Assembly (NCBI RefSeq): GCF_020991375.1
Contig: NZ_JAJLQZ010000003.1
Span: forward strand, 124,001 to 188,000
Reading direction: 5' to 3'
Length of the DNA stretch: 64,000 bases
Source of the DNA: Glycomyces amatae
Lineage (GTDB): Bacteria; Actinomycetota; Actinomycetes; Mycobacteriales; Micromonosporaceae
A model generated the notes under the pieces. It was not told the DNA's origin and did no database searches. It saw nothing but the letters and a program-made list of their open reading frames with translations. A program made the position numbers and the translations under genes. Shown here piece after piece: positions 38,155 through 46,247 of this stretch. Position 1 is the stretch's first letter, and each line of letters starts with the position of its first letter.

Positions 38155-39177
38155 TCAGGGCCGTTGCGCGCCTAGGTCTCCCGAGCGCAGCGCGTAGCGC
38201 CGCTCGGCGTAGGCGAGGTCCTCGCGCCACAGCCGCACCGCCGCGCGGCGCATCAGCAGGCGCAGGGCGGGGGCGACGCGCCGCGCGGCCTTGAACCCGG
38301 CCCGGTGGGAGGTGGCGACGACCGCCTCGACCACGCTGGTGCGCGGCCGCCCGTCGACGCCGGGCGCGGACGGGACGGCGTGGGTCTCGACCACGCTGCC
38401 GCGGCCCTCGCCCTCGACGATGCGCATGACGAGGGTGCGCGGCTCGGGGCTGAAGAACTCGGCCCGGACCGGCACCCCGGTGCGACGGCCGACGCGGAAC
38501 GTCACGTCGACCACGAACCGGTCCGCCTCCGCGTCCCCGTCCGCGGCGTCGTCCGGAGTGGACACGACGGTGAGCCTGGTGAACGAGTGCGGGTGGAACC
38601 AGGCCCCGTGCCACGGGTCCATCCGGTTGGCGATGACGTCGCCGGGTTCGCAGATCCCCGTGAGCGTCGCGACCGCGGCGACGCTCCCCGCGGGGTCGGG
38701 GCGGCGGGCGATGACCGGCTCCGGCAGGGGCCGCTCGCCGCCGAACCCGTCGAGCCGCACCCAGGCCAGCACGCCGTCGTCGTGGGCGGGCAGCGGGCGC
38801 CATCCGGGCCCGCCGTCGCCGTCGAGGGCCAGGCCGTGCCAGCGGCAGCGCAGCGTGCCGCAGTCGAGCCGGCCCTGCGCGAGCGGGGCGCCGAGATGCG
38901 GGCAGGCCCCGGGGCCGGCGATCAGCCGCCCCGACTCGCCGCGCCAGGCCACGACCTCGTGCCGCCCGATCGCGCCGCCGTAGGGCCGATCGGACCGGAT
39001 CGCGCCGCTCGGGGCCAGCACGAACCAGTTCCCGGACGGGCGGGCGGCCGCGCGTTCGGCCGCCGACTCGATCAGGTCGGGCCTGGCGTCCCGGTAGGTC
39101 GGCCGCTGGCCCGCCCACTCCCCCGGGTCCACCCGGGTCAGCGGCAGGCCCTCGCCCCGTCGCGTGAACAGTGACAT
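38155..39177 (-). CDS. Rieske [2Fe-2S] protein of a carotenoid cluster (DUF5914-like)
   Basis: Rieske-type protein, 340 aa. The cluster-binding motifs CPHLGAP and CRWHGLA are 17 residues apart (about residues 92-112), so the 2Fe-2S site looks intact. The C-terminal half (about 160-330) is a separate domain with MDPWHGAWFHPHSF, a His-rich segment that could hold a mononuclear iron as in ring oxygenases. In actinobacterial aromatic-carotenoid clusters a protein of this kind often accompanies crtU. Here it is divergent from crtU across 88 bp. A role in hydroxylating or otherwise oxidising the carotenoid end group is an inference. Confidence 0.7.
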   Translation of the reverse strand: MSLFTRRGEGLPLTRVDPGEWAGQRPTYRDARPDLIESAAERAAARPSGNWFVLAPSGAIRSDRPYGGAIGRHEVVAWRGESGRLIAGPGACPHLGAPLAQGRLDCGTLRCRWHGLALDGDGGPGWRPLPAHDDGVLAWVRLDGFGGERPLPEPVIARRPDPAGSVAAVATLTGICEPGDVIANRMDPWHGAWFHPHSFTRLTVVSTPDDAADGDAEADRFVVDVTFRVGRRTGVPVRAEFFSPEPRTLVMRIVEGEGRGSVVETHAVPSAPGVDGRPRTSVVEAVVATSHRAGFKAARRVAPALRLLMRRAAVRLWREDLAYAERRYALRSGDLGAQRP

Positions 39178-39265
39178 CCGATCGCTCCGTCCGTCCTCGA
39201 TTCCCCGGGCACCGAGGCCGGCGCGCTCGGCGGACATGCCGGGCGCCGACTGGCACCATTGGACC

Positions 39266-40882
39266 ATGATCCGTACCCGTGCCGTGACGGCTCCGCGCCG
39301 CGCCGCGGTCGACCGCCCGGGCCGCGACCGCGCCGCGGTCGACCGCCCGGGCCGCGACCGCGCCGCGGCGCTGCTGGCGGGCCCGGTCGGCCTCCCGGAC
39401 GCCGGCGGGCTGCCCGAGCGGCCGCGCACCGCGGTCGTCGGGGGCGGTATCGCGGGCGTGGCCGCCGCCGTCGCCCTGGCCGAGCGCGGCGTGTCGGTCG
39501 ACCTGTACGAGCGCGAGGACGACCTCGGCGGGCGGCTGCGCGGCTGGCCGGTCACCGCGGGCGGCGCGGCCGCCACGATGACCCGCGGCTTCCACGCCTT
39601 CTTCCGCCAGTACTACAACCTGCGGGCGCTGCTGCGCCGCGCCGACCCCGGACTCGGCATGCTGCGGCCGGTCGCGGACTACCCGCTGCTCCACGCCGAC
39701 GGCGCCGCCGAGTCCTTCGCCGGGCTGCCGCTCACGCCGCCGTGGAGCGTCGCGGCCTTCGTGATGCGCAGCAGGACGTTCGCGCTCGCCGACCTGCGGA
39801 GGATGCGCCCGCGCGCCGCCATGCCGCTGTTCGACGTGTCGGTCCCGCGGACCTATGAGGACCTGGACGCGCTCGACGCGGCCGCCTACCTCGACGCCAT
39901 CCGGTTCCCGCGCGCCGCACGCCATCTCGCGTTCGAGGTGTTCTCCCGCAGCTTCTTCGCCGATCCGCGCGAGTTCTCGGCCGCCGAGCTCGCCGCGATG
40001 TTCCACATCTACTTCCTCGGTTCGAGCGAGGGCCTGCTGTTCGACGTGCCCGACGGGCCGTTCCCGCGCACCCTGTGGGGGCCGCTGCGCGGCCGTCTCG
40101 AAAGCCTCGGCGCACGAGTGCACCTGGGCACTCCGGTCGAGCGGGTGGAGCGGACCGGCGGCCGCTACCGCGTCCACGCGGGGAGCCGCGCCGCCGAGGC
40201 GGACGCGGTCGTGCTCGCCGCCGACGTCCGGGCGCTGCGCGGCCTCGTCGACGCCTCGCCCGGCCTCGGCGACCCCGCATGGCGAAGGCGCGTCGCTGCG
40301 CTGCGCAACGCACCCCCGTTCCTGGTCAGCCGCGTGTGGCTCGACCGCGCGGTCCGCGGGGACCGCGCCCCGTTCCTGGGGACCACGGGCTTCACGCTGC
40401 TGGACAACATCAGCGTGCTCGACCTGTTCGAGGACGAGGCCCGGGCCTGGCGCGAGCGCACCGGAGGATCGGTCGTCGAGCTGCACGCCTACGCGGTCGA
40501 CCACGGCTCGAGCCGGGAGGCCCTCGCGCGGGCGCTGGTCGAGCAGATGGGCGCGGTCTACCCGGAGCTGCGGGACGCGCGCGTCCTGCACGAGGAGCAC
40601 GTGCTCGCGGACGACTGCCCGCTGTTCGCCCCCGGCTCCTTCGCCGAGCGGCCCACGGTCACCGGTCCCGATCCGACCCTGGTGCTCGCGGGCGACGGCA
40701 TCCGCGTGGACCTGCCGGTCGCGCTGATGGAACGGGCGGCCACGACCGGGTTCGGCGCGGCGAACGCCCTGCTCGGCCACTGGAACCTGGCCGGCCACGA
40801 CCTCTGGACCGTCGCGAACCGCGGCCGGTCGCCGCTGCTGCGCCGGGCCGCGCGGCGCCTGCGGCCGGGCGGGGGCGCCTGA
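39266..40882 (+). CDS. crtU: Carotene desaturase/methyltransferase CrtU
   Basis: FAD-dependent enzyme that converts beta-carotene ionone rings to aromatic rings (isorenieratene-type), 538 aa. The dinucleotide-binding motif is VVGGGIAGVAAAVALAERG, followed by DLYEREDDLGGRLRGW. Downstream come GFHAFFRQYYNLRALLRR and FSRSFFADPREFSAAELAAM, conserved in CrtU and CruE-like proteins. The C-terminus has LVLAGDGIRVDLPVALMERA. Start ATG 39266 is the nearer of two in-frame options (the other is 39236). The N-terminal 40 residues contain an exact 10-residue duplication (AAVDRPGRDR twice) from a 30-bp tandem repeat. It is convergent with crtY. Confidence 0.8.
   Translation: MIRTRAVTAPRRAAVDRPGRDRAAVDRPGRDRAAALLAGPVGLPDAGGLPERPRTAVVGGGIAGVAAAVALAERGVSVDLYEREDDLGGRLRGWPVTAGGAAATMTRGFHAFFRQYYNLRALLRRADPGLGMLRPVADYPLLHADGAAESFAGLPLTPPWSVAAFVMRSRTFALADLRRMRPRAAMPLFDVSVPRTYEDLDALDAAAYLDAIRFPRAARHLAFEVFSRSFFADPREFSAAELAAMFHIYFLGSSEGLLFDVPDGPFPRTLWGPLRGRLESLGARVHLGTPVERVERTGGRYRVHAGSRAAEADAVVLAADVRALRGLVDASPGLGDPAWRRRVAALRNAPPFLVSRVWLDRAVRGDRAPFLGTTGFTLLDNISVLDLFEDEARAWRERTGGSVVELHAYAVDHGSSREALARALVEQMGAVYPELRDARVLHEEHVLADDCPLFAPGSFAERPTVTGPDPTLVLAGDGIRVDLPVALMERAATTGFGAANALLGHWNLAGHDLWTVANRGRSPLLRRAARRLRPGGGA
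39299..39358 (+). repeat. 30-bp tandem duplication inside the crtU 5' end
   Basis: Two exact consecutive 30-bp units (starting CGCGCCGCGGTCGACC) encode the same ten residues twice, and the first eight bases of a third copy follow. It keeps frame, so it only lengthens a disordered N-terminus. Confidence 0.85.
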
Positions 40883-40884
40883 GT

Positions 40885-40898
40885 CCGGGGCGCCCCGG
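40885..40898. terminator. Palindrome between convergent crtU and crtY
   Basis: CCGGGGCGCCCCGG is a perfect 14-bp palindrome filling most of the 23-bp space between the two stop codons. It may act on both strands. Confidence 0.4.
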
Positions 40899-40905
40899 CG
40901 ACCGC

Positions 40906-42063
40906 TCACGTCCGCGCCTCCCGGGGCCGGGCCGCGACCGCGCCCAGCCCCGCGGCCGCCATCGCCCGGCGCAGGCGGGGCGGAGCCGAGCCGAAGACCG
41001 CCGCCATGGCCTTCCACGTCCCTTGAGGATCGCCGCGCCCGCGCAGGAAGGCGTCCTGGCGGTGCTCGGGGAGGGCGAAGAAGGCGTCGAAGAACTCCGG
41101 CACCAGGGGCGGCGGCAGCCGCAGCAGCGTCCGCTGCCCCCATGCGCGCAGTCGGTGCGCGCGGCGCGCCTCGGCACTCCATACCTGCGTCCGGGCCGCC
41201 TCCCGCGCCGCGCGCGTCCCGCGCGGCAGGGCCTCGGCGACCGCGGCCGCGAGCAGCGGCGCCGTCTCCAGCGCCTCCCCGACGCTGTAGCCGGTGGCCG
41301 GGTGCATCATCCCCGCCGCGACCCCGAACGGCACGGCGCCGTCCCGCTCCTCGACCGGCGGCGCGTCCATCGCGAACCGCACGAGTTCGGCGCCGAGGCG
41401 GTCCCCGGGGTCCACTCCCGCCGTCTCCAGACGTGCGGTGAGGCGCCGCTTCAGCTCCGGCAGCGGCAGGCCCGGCCTGCGCGCGAGCGAGGTCTCCTCC
41501 AGCAGTGTCCGGCCCCCGGGCAGCGGCACGGCGTACAGGAACGTCGGCCACCCGCTCCGTCGGCGGTCCCAGCGCATGAAGACCGCCTCGCCGGGCCGGT
41601 GCAGCGGCGCCGCGGCCTCCTGCGGGAACACCATCCCGTACGCCGTCTGCTCGATCCGGTCGCCCGGGTGCCGGAGCGGTCCCCTCGCGTCCAGGACCAG
41701 GCGGCATCGCAGCAGGCGGCCCGTTCGCAGCGCGACCGCCGTGCCGCCGACGGCGACGGCCCTGCCCGCCATCGCGCGCACCGGGGTCGCCGCGTACGCC
41801 GCCGCGGCGGCGGCGTTGTCGAGGACCGCGTACCCGCGGTCCAGCAGGCGGCCCGAGGCCCGGAGCGCCGTCGGTTCGACGAGGGCGGCCCCTGGAGGGA
41901 GCGGGCTGGCCTGCGCGGTCCACAATCCGTAGGTCGGCGTCCACGCCCGCGCCGGGTCGGGGGCGACCAGGATCGTGTCGAGCCCGTTCCGGGCGCAGTG
42001 GTCGGCGGCGGCCCAGCCCGCGGGGCCGGACCCGACGACGACGACATCGGCCTCGTCCCTCAT
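40906..42063 (-). CDS. crtY: Lycopene cyclase CrtY
   Basis: FAD-dependent lycopene cyclase that closes the beta-ionone rings, 385 aa. N-terminal Rossmann motif VVVGSGPAGWAAADHCARNG; then TYGLW, the conserved cyclase segment, AYGMVFP, the MRWDRR motif and FLYAVPLPGGRTLLEETSLA, all typical of CrtY/CrtL proteins. GVAAGMMHPATGYSVGEAL is the C-terminal FAD-binding signature. ATG 42063 is 5 bp after the crtI stop; a GTG at 42072 overlaps that stop as GTGA and is a plausible alternative. Its product feeds CrtU. It is the last gene of idi-crtE-crtB-crtI-crtY. Confidence 0.9.
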   Translation of the reverse strand: MRDEADVVVVGSGPAGWAAADHCARNGLDTILVAPDPARAWTPTYGLWTAQASPLPPGAALVEPTALRASGRLLDRGYAVLDNAAAAAAYAATPVRAMAGRAVAVGGTAVALRTGRLLRCRLVLDARGPLRHPGDRIEQTAYGMVFPQEAAAPLHRPGEAVFMRWDRRRSGWPTFLYAVPLPGGRTLLEETSLARRPGLPLPELKRRLTARLETAGVDPGDRLGAELVRFAMDAPPVEERDGAVPFGVAAGMMHPATGYSVGEALETAPLLAAAVAEALPRGTRAAREAARTQVWSAEARRAHRLRAWGQRTLLRLPPPLVPEFFDAFFALPEHRQDAFLRGRGDPQGTWKAMAAVFGSAPPRLRRAMAAAGLGAVAARPREART

Positions 42064-42068
42064 GCGCG

Positions 42069-43634
42069 TCACCGCCGCCCGCCTGCGGCCTCGGTGCGCG
42101 GCGGTTCGGCGATCGGGCCCGCGGAGCGGTCGCCGCGGAGCCGCTTGACCACGAGCTCGGCCGAGATGAGGCACATCGGCAGGCCGATGCCGGGCAGGAC
42201 CGAACCGCCCGCGTACATCAGCCCGGCCACTTTCCGGGACGCGTTGCCCGGCCGGAACATCGCGCTCTGGAGCAGCGTGTGCTCCAGCCCGAGCGCGCCG
42301 CCGCGCCACGCGCGGAGGTCGGCCGCGAAATCGCCCGGGGCGGCGGTGCGGCGCACCACGACCCGCTCGGCGAGGTCGTCGATCCCGCACCACCGCGACA
42401 GCTGCGCGATCGCCAGATCGGCCGCCGCCTCGACGGCCGGGTCGCCGCCCCGGTCGACGCCGCCGCGTCCCATCGCCGGGTCGGCGGGGACCGGGACGAG
42501 CACGAACAGGTTCTCGTGGCCGGGCGGCGAGGTGGACGGGTCGGTGGCGCTGGGGCGGCACACGTACATCGAGGCGGGGCGGGGGATGCGGGGCGCGCGG
42601 CCGAAGATCGCGTCGAAGTTCTCGCGCCAGTCCTCGGTGAAGAGCAGCGTGTGGTGGGCGAGCTGCGGGAGCGCCCCGCGCACGCCGAGCATGACCAGCA
42701 GCGCCCCGGGGCCGGGTCCGCGGCGCCGCCACCACGACTCCGGGTACGTCCGCTCGCCCTCGCCGAGCAGCGCCGTCTCGGTGTGGTGCAGGTCGGCGGT
42801 GGAGACGACCAGGTCGGCGGCCAGCTCCCGGCCGTCGGCGAGCCGGACGCCGCGCGCGGCGCCGTTCGCGGTCAGGATGCGCGCCACCGGGGCGTCGGTC
42901 TCGATCCTCGCCCCGGCGGCGGTCGCGAGCCGTTCGACCGCGGCGGTCACCGTCCCGAACCCGCCCATCGGGTACCGGACGCCTTCGGCGAGGTCCAGGT
43001 GGCTCATCAGGTGGTAGAGGCTCGGGGCGCGGTACGGGGAGCTGCCGAGGAAGACCGCCGGGTACCCGAGGATCTGCCGCAGGCGCTCGTCGGCGAAGCG
43101 CCGCCGGACGTGCGAGGCGAGGGGGCGCGCCAGCAGCGGCAGCAGCCTCGGCAGGCGCCGGAGCAGCGCGGGGTCGAGCAGTCCGGACGCCGAGGCGTAC
43201 GTGTCGTACAGGAAGCGGCCCGCCGCGAGTTCGTACGCCTCCCGCGCGGACTCCAGATAGGACTCCAGTCGGGCTCCGGCCCCCGGCTCGACGCGCTCGA
43301 ACAGCGCCGTCGCCGCCCTGCCGGCGGCCACGTCCAGCGGGTCGCCGCGGCCTTCGGCGTAGACCCGGTACGCCGGCGCGAGCGGCACGAGGTCGAGCTC
43401 GGTCTCGGCGTCGGTTCCCATGAGGCGGAAGAAGTGCTCGAACACCTCGGGCATCAGGTACCAGGAGGGCCCGGTGTCGAACCGGAAGCCGTCCCGTTCC
43501 CAGGTTCCGGCGCGACCGCCGGTCTCGGCCCTCGCTTCCAGGACGGTGACGCGGTGGCCCTCCCTGCTCAGCAGCCCCGCGGCGGCGAGTCCGGCGATGC
43601 CGGCGCCGATCACGACGGCGGTCCGTTCACTCAT
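42069..43634 (-). CDS. crtI: Phytoene desaturase CrtI
   Basis: FAD-dependent desaturase that turns phytoene into lycopene, 521 aa. N-terminal VVIGAGIAGLAAAGLLSREG and ETGGRAGTWERDGFRFDTG bind FAD. The middle has PYRAPSLYHLMSHLDLAEGV and the C-terminal signature MYAGGSVLPGIGLPMCL is diagnostic of CrtI. The ATG at 43632-43634 overlaps the crtB end by 8 bp. Length and motifs are intact, so an active enzyme is expected at the membrane. Confidence 0.93.
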   Translation of the reverse strand: MSERTAVVIGAGIAGLAAAGLLSREGHRVTVLEARAETGGRAGTWERDGFRFDTGPSWYLMPEVFEHFFRLMGTDAETELDLVPLAPAYRVYAEGRGDPLDVAAGRAATALFERVEPGAGARLESYLESAREAYELAAGRFLYDTYASASGLLDPALLRRLPRLLPLLARPLASHVRRRFADERLRQILGYPAVFLGSSPYRAPSLYHLMSHLDLAEGVRYPMGGFGTVTAAVERLATAAGARIETDAPVARILTANGAARGVRLADGRELAADLVVSTADLHHTETALLGEGERTYPESWWRRRGPGPGALLVMLGVRGALPQLAHHTLLFTEDWRENFDAIFGRAPRIPRPASMYVCRPSATDPSTSPPGHENLFVLVPVPADPAMGRGGVDRGGDPAVEAAADLAIAQLSRWCGIDDLAERVVVRRTAAPGDFAADLRAWRGGALGLEHTLLQSAMFRPGNASRKVAGLMYAGGSVLPGIGLPMCLISAELVVKRLRGDRSAGPIAEPPRTEAAGGRR

Positions 43635-44493
43635 GGCCCGCACTGCCTTTCGGAGCCCGGGCGAGCGCCGCGCGCGCCGCGATGGCGACCTTCCGGTAGT
43701 TGTTCACGCGGACCCGGCCGCCGCGCTCGGCGCGCAGCCGCAGCGCCAGCGCCTGGAACAGGTCGTGCGCGACCGCGACCGCGGCCCGGCAGTCCCCGGG
43801 GAGCAGCGGGATCGTCTCGCAGGCGATCCGCAGATCGCGGTCGACGCGTTGCAGCGCCTCCGCCTTCGCCCGCGGTGAGGAGCCCGCGCCGAGGTAGTCG
43901 CGCCCGAGCCGGGCGCGGTCGTGGTCGGCGTCCCGGAGGAAGTTGATCTCCTGGAACGCCGCCCCCAGCCTGCGCGCGCCCTCGCGCAGGACCGGGTCGG
44001 GCGGCTCCGGGCCGGGGCTGCCGGCGTTGACGAACACCTGGAGGCACATCAGGCCGACGACTTCCGCGGACCCGTGCACGTACTCGCCGCGCGACCGGTC
44101 GTCGTGCTCGTCGACGACCAGGTCGGTCCGCATGGACGCGAAGAAGGGCCGCACCAGCGCCGCGCCGATGCCGCATTCGCGCGCGGTGAGCGCGAAGGCG
44201 TGCACGACCAGGTTGGCGCTGAACCCCTCCGCGATCGCCTGGAGCGTTTCGGCTTCGAGGCGGTCGAGGACGGCGCGGGTCCGGTCGCGGTCCAGGCCGG
44301 ACTCGGCCGCGGGACCGTCGACGATCTCGTCGGCCACCCGCACGAGCGCGTAGACCACGCGGACGTGCCGCCGCACGCGCCGCCCCAGCAGCCGGCACGC
44401 GAGTCCGAACGAGGTCGAGTACTCGTCGATGACCGCTTCGGCCGCACGGCAGGCGGTGCGGTTGTAGAGGTCGAGTCCTCCGGCCCGCTTCAC
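43627..44493 (-). CDS. crtB: Phytoene synthase CrtB
   Basis: Squalene/phytoene-synthase family enzyme joining two geranylgeranyl diphosphates, 288 aa. First Asp-rich motif DEIVD (about residues 55-60, usually DELVD); second Asp-rich segment FLRDADHDRARLGRDYL, for diphosphate-Mg binding; and STSFGLACRLLGRRVRRHV near the N-terminus. GTG start at 44491-44493 overlaps the crtE stop as GTGA; the frame's extra 26 codons upstream lie inside crtE. Confidence 0.93.
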   Translation of the reverse strand: MKRAGGLDLYNRTACRAAEAVIDEYSTSFGLACRLLGRRVRRHVRVVYALVRVADEIVDGPAAESGLDRDRTRAVLDRLEAETLQAIAEGFSANLVVHAFALTARECGIGAALVRPFFASMRTDLVVDEHDDRSRGEYVHGSAEVVGLMCLQVFVNAGSPGPEPPDPVLREGARRLGAAFQEINFLRDADHDRARLGRDYLGAGSSPRAKAEALQRVDRDLRIACETIPLLPGDCRAAVAVAHDLFQALALRLRAERGGRVRVNNYRKVAIAARAALARAPKGSAGHE

Positions 44494-45551
44494 GGCATCC
44501 GCCCCCGGATGCCGTGAGCCAGGCGGGCGAGCATCGCCTCGACGGCTTCGGGCAGCGGGTGCCGCGACCACCGCTCCTGCGCCTGCGCCAGCGTCCGGTC
44601 GACCAGCCGCTCGACCTCGGCCCGCGCGCCGCTGGCCGCGAGGGCGTCCTGCACGGTCGCGAGGCCGCGGTCGCCGTCGCCCGCGGCCGCCAGGGCCGCC
44701 GCCACGTCGGTCCAGCGGTCGCCGCGCCGTGCCAGGGCGATCAGCACCGTCTGCCTGCCTTCCCGCAGGTCGCCGCCGGGCGCGCGTCCCGCCTGCTCGA
44801 CGGTGCCGAACGCGCCGATGAGGTCGTCGACGAGCTGGAACGCGAGCCCGAGCGACTCGCCCGCGGCGGCGAGCGGCTCCAGCGCGGGTTCGCCGCCCCC
44901 TGCGAGGAGCGCACCGGCCTGCAGCGGGGCGCTGAAGGAGTACACCGCGGTCTTGTCGCGGGCCGCGGCGAGGACCGCGTCCGGAGACGGCGCCTCGGGC
45001 AGGGTCGCGTGCTCGACGTCGGCGAGCTCTCCGGCCGCGGAAGTCAGGACCGCCTGGTCGAGGAGGTCGAGCAGTCCGTCCATGGTCGCGGCGGGCACCC
45101 GCGCGCCCGCGATGACGCGGGTGGCCTCGTACAGCAGGATGTCGCCCGCGAGGATCGCGGCCGCTTCGCCGAACCGCGTCGCCGCCGCCGCGCCCGCGCC
45201 CGCGGAGGCGGCCCGTTCGCAGAAGGACCCCGCGACGTTCGGCCTGCCGCGGCGCACCACGTCCCTGTCGATGACGTCGTCGTGGATCACGAAGGCGGTG
45301 TGGAGCAGTTCGAAGCCCGCGGCGACGGCGGCGACGGCGTCGGGCGGCGGCCGCTCACCGCCGAACGCGAGATAGGACTCGAGGACCAGCCGGGGCCGGA
45401 ACCGCTTTCCGCCGATGGCGGTCCGGGCGGCCGCCTCGGCGATGGGTCTGGCGCGGGGTCCGCTGCGGTGGACCAGGCGCCGCAGCGCGGCGTCCACCAG
45501 AGCGTCGACGGCGTGGTCGAGCCCGGTCGGGCGGCCTTCTCGGAGCAACAT
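44490..45551 (-). CDS. crtE: Geranylgeranyl diphosphate synthase CrtE
   Basis: Trans-prenyltransferase making C20 diphosphate, 353 aa. First Asp-rich motif HDDVIDRD, KRFRPRLVL before it for diphosphate binding, and second Asp-rich motif QLVDDLIGAFG. ATG 45549-45551 directly abuts the idi stop. A polyprenyl diphosphate synthase of other chain length is possible from sequence, but the crt context settles the call. Confidence 0.92.
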   Translation of the reverse strand: MLLREGRPTGLDHAVDALVDAALRRLVHRSGPRARPIAEAAARTAIGGKRFRPRLVLESYLAFGGERPPPDAVAAVAAGFELLHTAFVIHDDVIDRDVVRRGRPNVAGSFCERAASAGAGAAAATRFGEAAAILAGDILLYEATRVIAGARVPAATMDGLLDLLDQAVLTSAAGELADVEHATLPEAPSPDAVLAAARDKTAVYSFSAPLQAGALLAGGGEPALEPLAAAGESLGLAFQLVDDLIGAFGTVEQAGRAPGGDLREGRQTVLIALARRGDRWTDVAAALAAAGDGDRGLATVQDALAASGARAEVERLVDRTLAQAQERWSRHPLPEAVEAMLARLAHGIRGRMP

Positions 45552-46088
45552 CTACTTCGGTCTCCTCTGCATCGTCAAGAAGTCCAAGTGCACTGCTTGC
45601 AGCACGAGCCAGGGGCTGAACGCCCAAGGGGCGCTTGCGATCGCGGCGGCCAGGTCCGAGGGCGCCACCCATGCGAACTCCATGACCTCGCCGGGGTCGG
45701 GGCGGACGGGGCCGTCGGCGACGGCGGTGTAGACCGGGCAGACCTCGTTCTCGACGACGCCTCCCGCGTCGACCGCGCGGTACCGGAAGTCGGGGATCAC
45801 GGGTGCGATCGCGGTGAGGCGCAGGCCGAGTTCGTGTTCCGCGTGCCGGACCACCGCGTGCTCGAACGCCTCGTCCGGACGCGGATGCCCGCAGAACGAG
45901 TTGGTCCACACCCCGGGCCAGGCGGCCTTGGACAGCGACCTGCGCGTGACCAGCACCGCGCCGTCGGCATCGGTCACATGGCAGGAGAACGCCAAGTGCA
46001 GCGGCGTCGCCCGGTGGTGCACGCTCGCCTTCGGGGCGGTGCCCGCGGGCCGCCCCGCCGTGTCGAGGAGTACGACGTCATCGGCCAT
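45552..46088 (-). CDS. idi: Isopentenyl-diphosphate isomerase type 1 (Idi)
   Basis: Nudix-fold isomerase interconverting IPP and DMAPP, 178 aa from the ATG at 46086-46088. The alignment start (MADDVVLLDTAGRPAGTAPK) matches the usual N-terminus. The catalytic Cys is in WTNSFCGHP and the catalytic Glu in VVENEVCPVY. LHLAFSCHVTDADGAVLVTRR and SKAAWPGVWTN are diagnostic. The frame is open to an ATG at 46196 that would add 36 Arg/Pro-rich residues; I judge that less likely because GAGGGCGG precedes 46088. First gene of the carotenoid operon, it supplies DMAPP to CrtE. Confidence 0.92.
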   Translation of the reverse strand: MADDVVLLDTAGRPAGTAPKASVHHRATPLHLAFSCHVTDADGAVLVTRRSLSKAAWPGVWTNSFCGHPRPDEAFEHAVVRHAEHELGLRLTAIAPVIPDFRYRAVDAGGVVENEVCPVYTAVADGPVRPDPGEVMEFAWVAPSDLAAAIASAPWAFSPWLVLQAVHLDFLTMQRRPK

Positions 46089-46247
46089 TGCGGCCGCCCT
46101 CGTGGCCGCGGCGCGCGTCCCGTCGCAGGCGTCGAGCGGCCGGGCGGGCCGGTCTTCCACTGGTTGGGTCCATCGGTCCTGACCACTCCTTCTCATCGAT
46201 GACGGAGTTGCTTTGAAGTATTCGGAGCCGGAAGGTCTCCGGACGGC

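Noticed and set aside
37862..41944. 1360-codon minus-strand frame across the carotenoid region
   Set aside because: It is the out-of-frame complement of crtU, the Rieske gene and crtY; composition and antisense position mark it as a GC-driven shadow. Only its last 45 or so codons look protein-like and are reported with the remnant.
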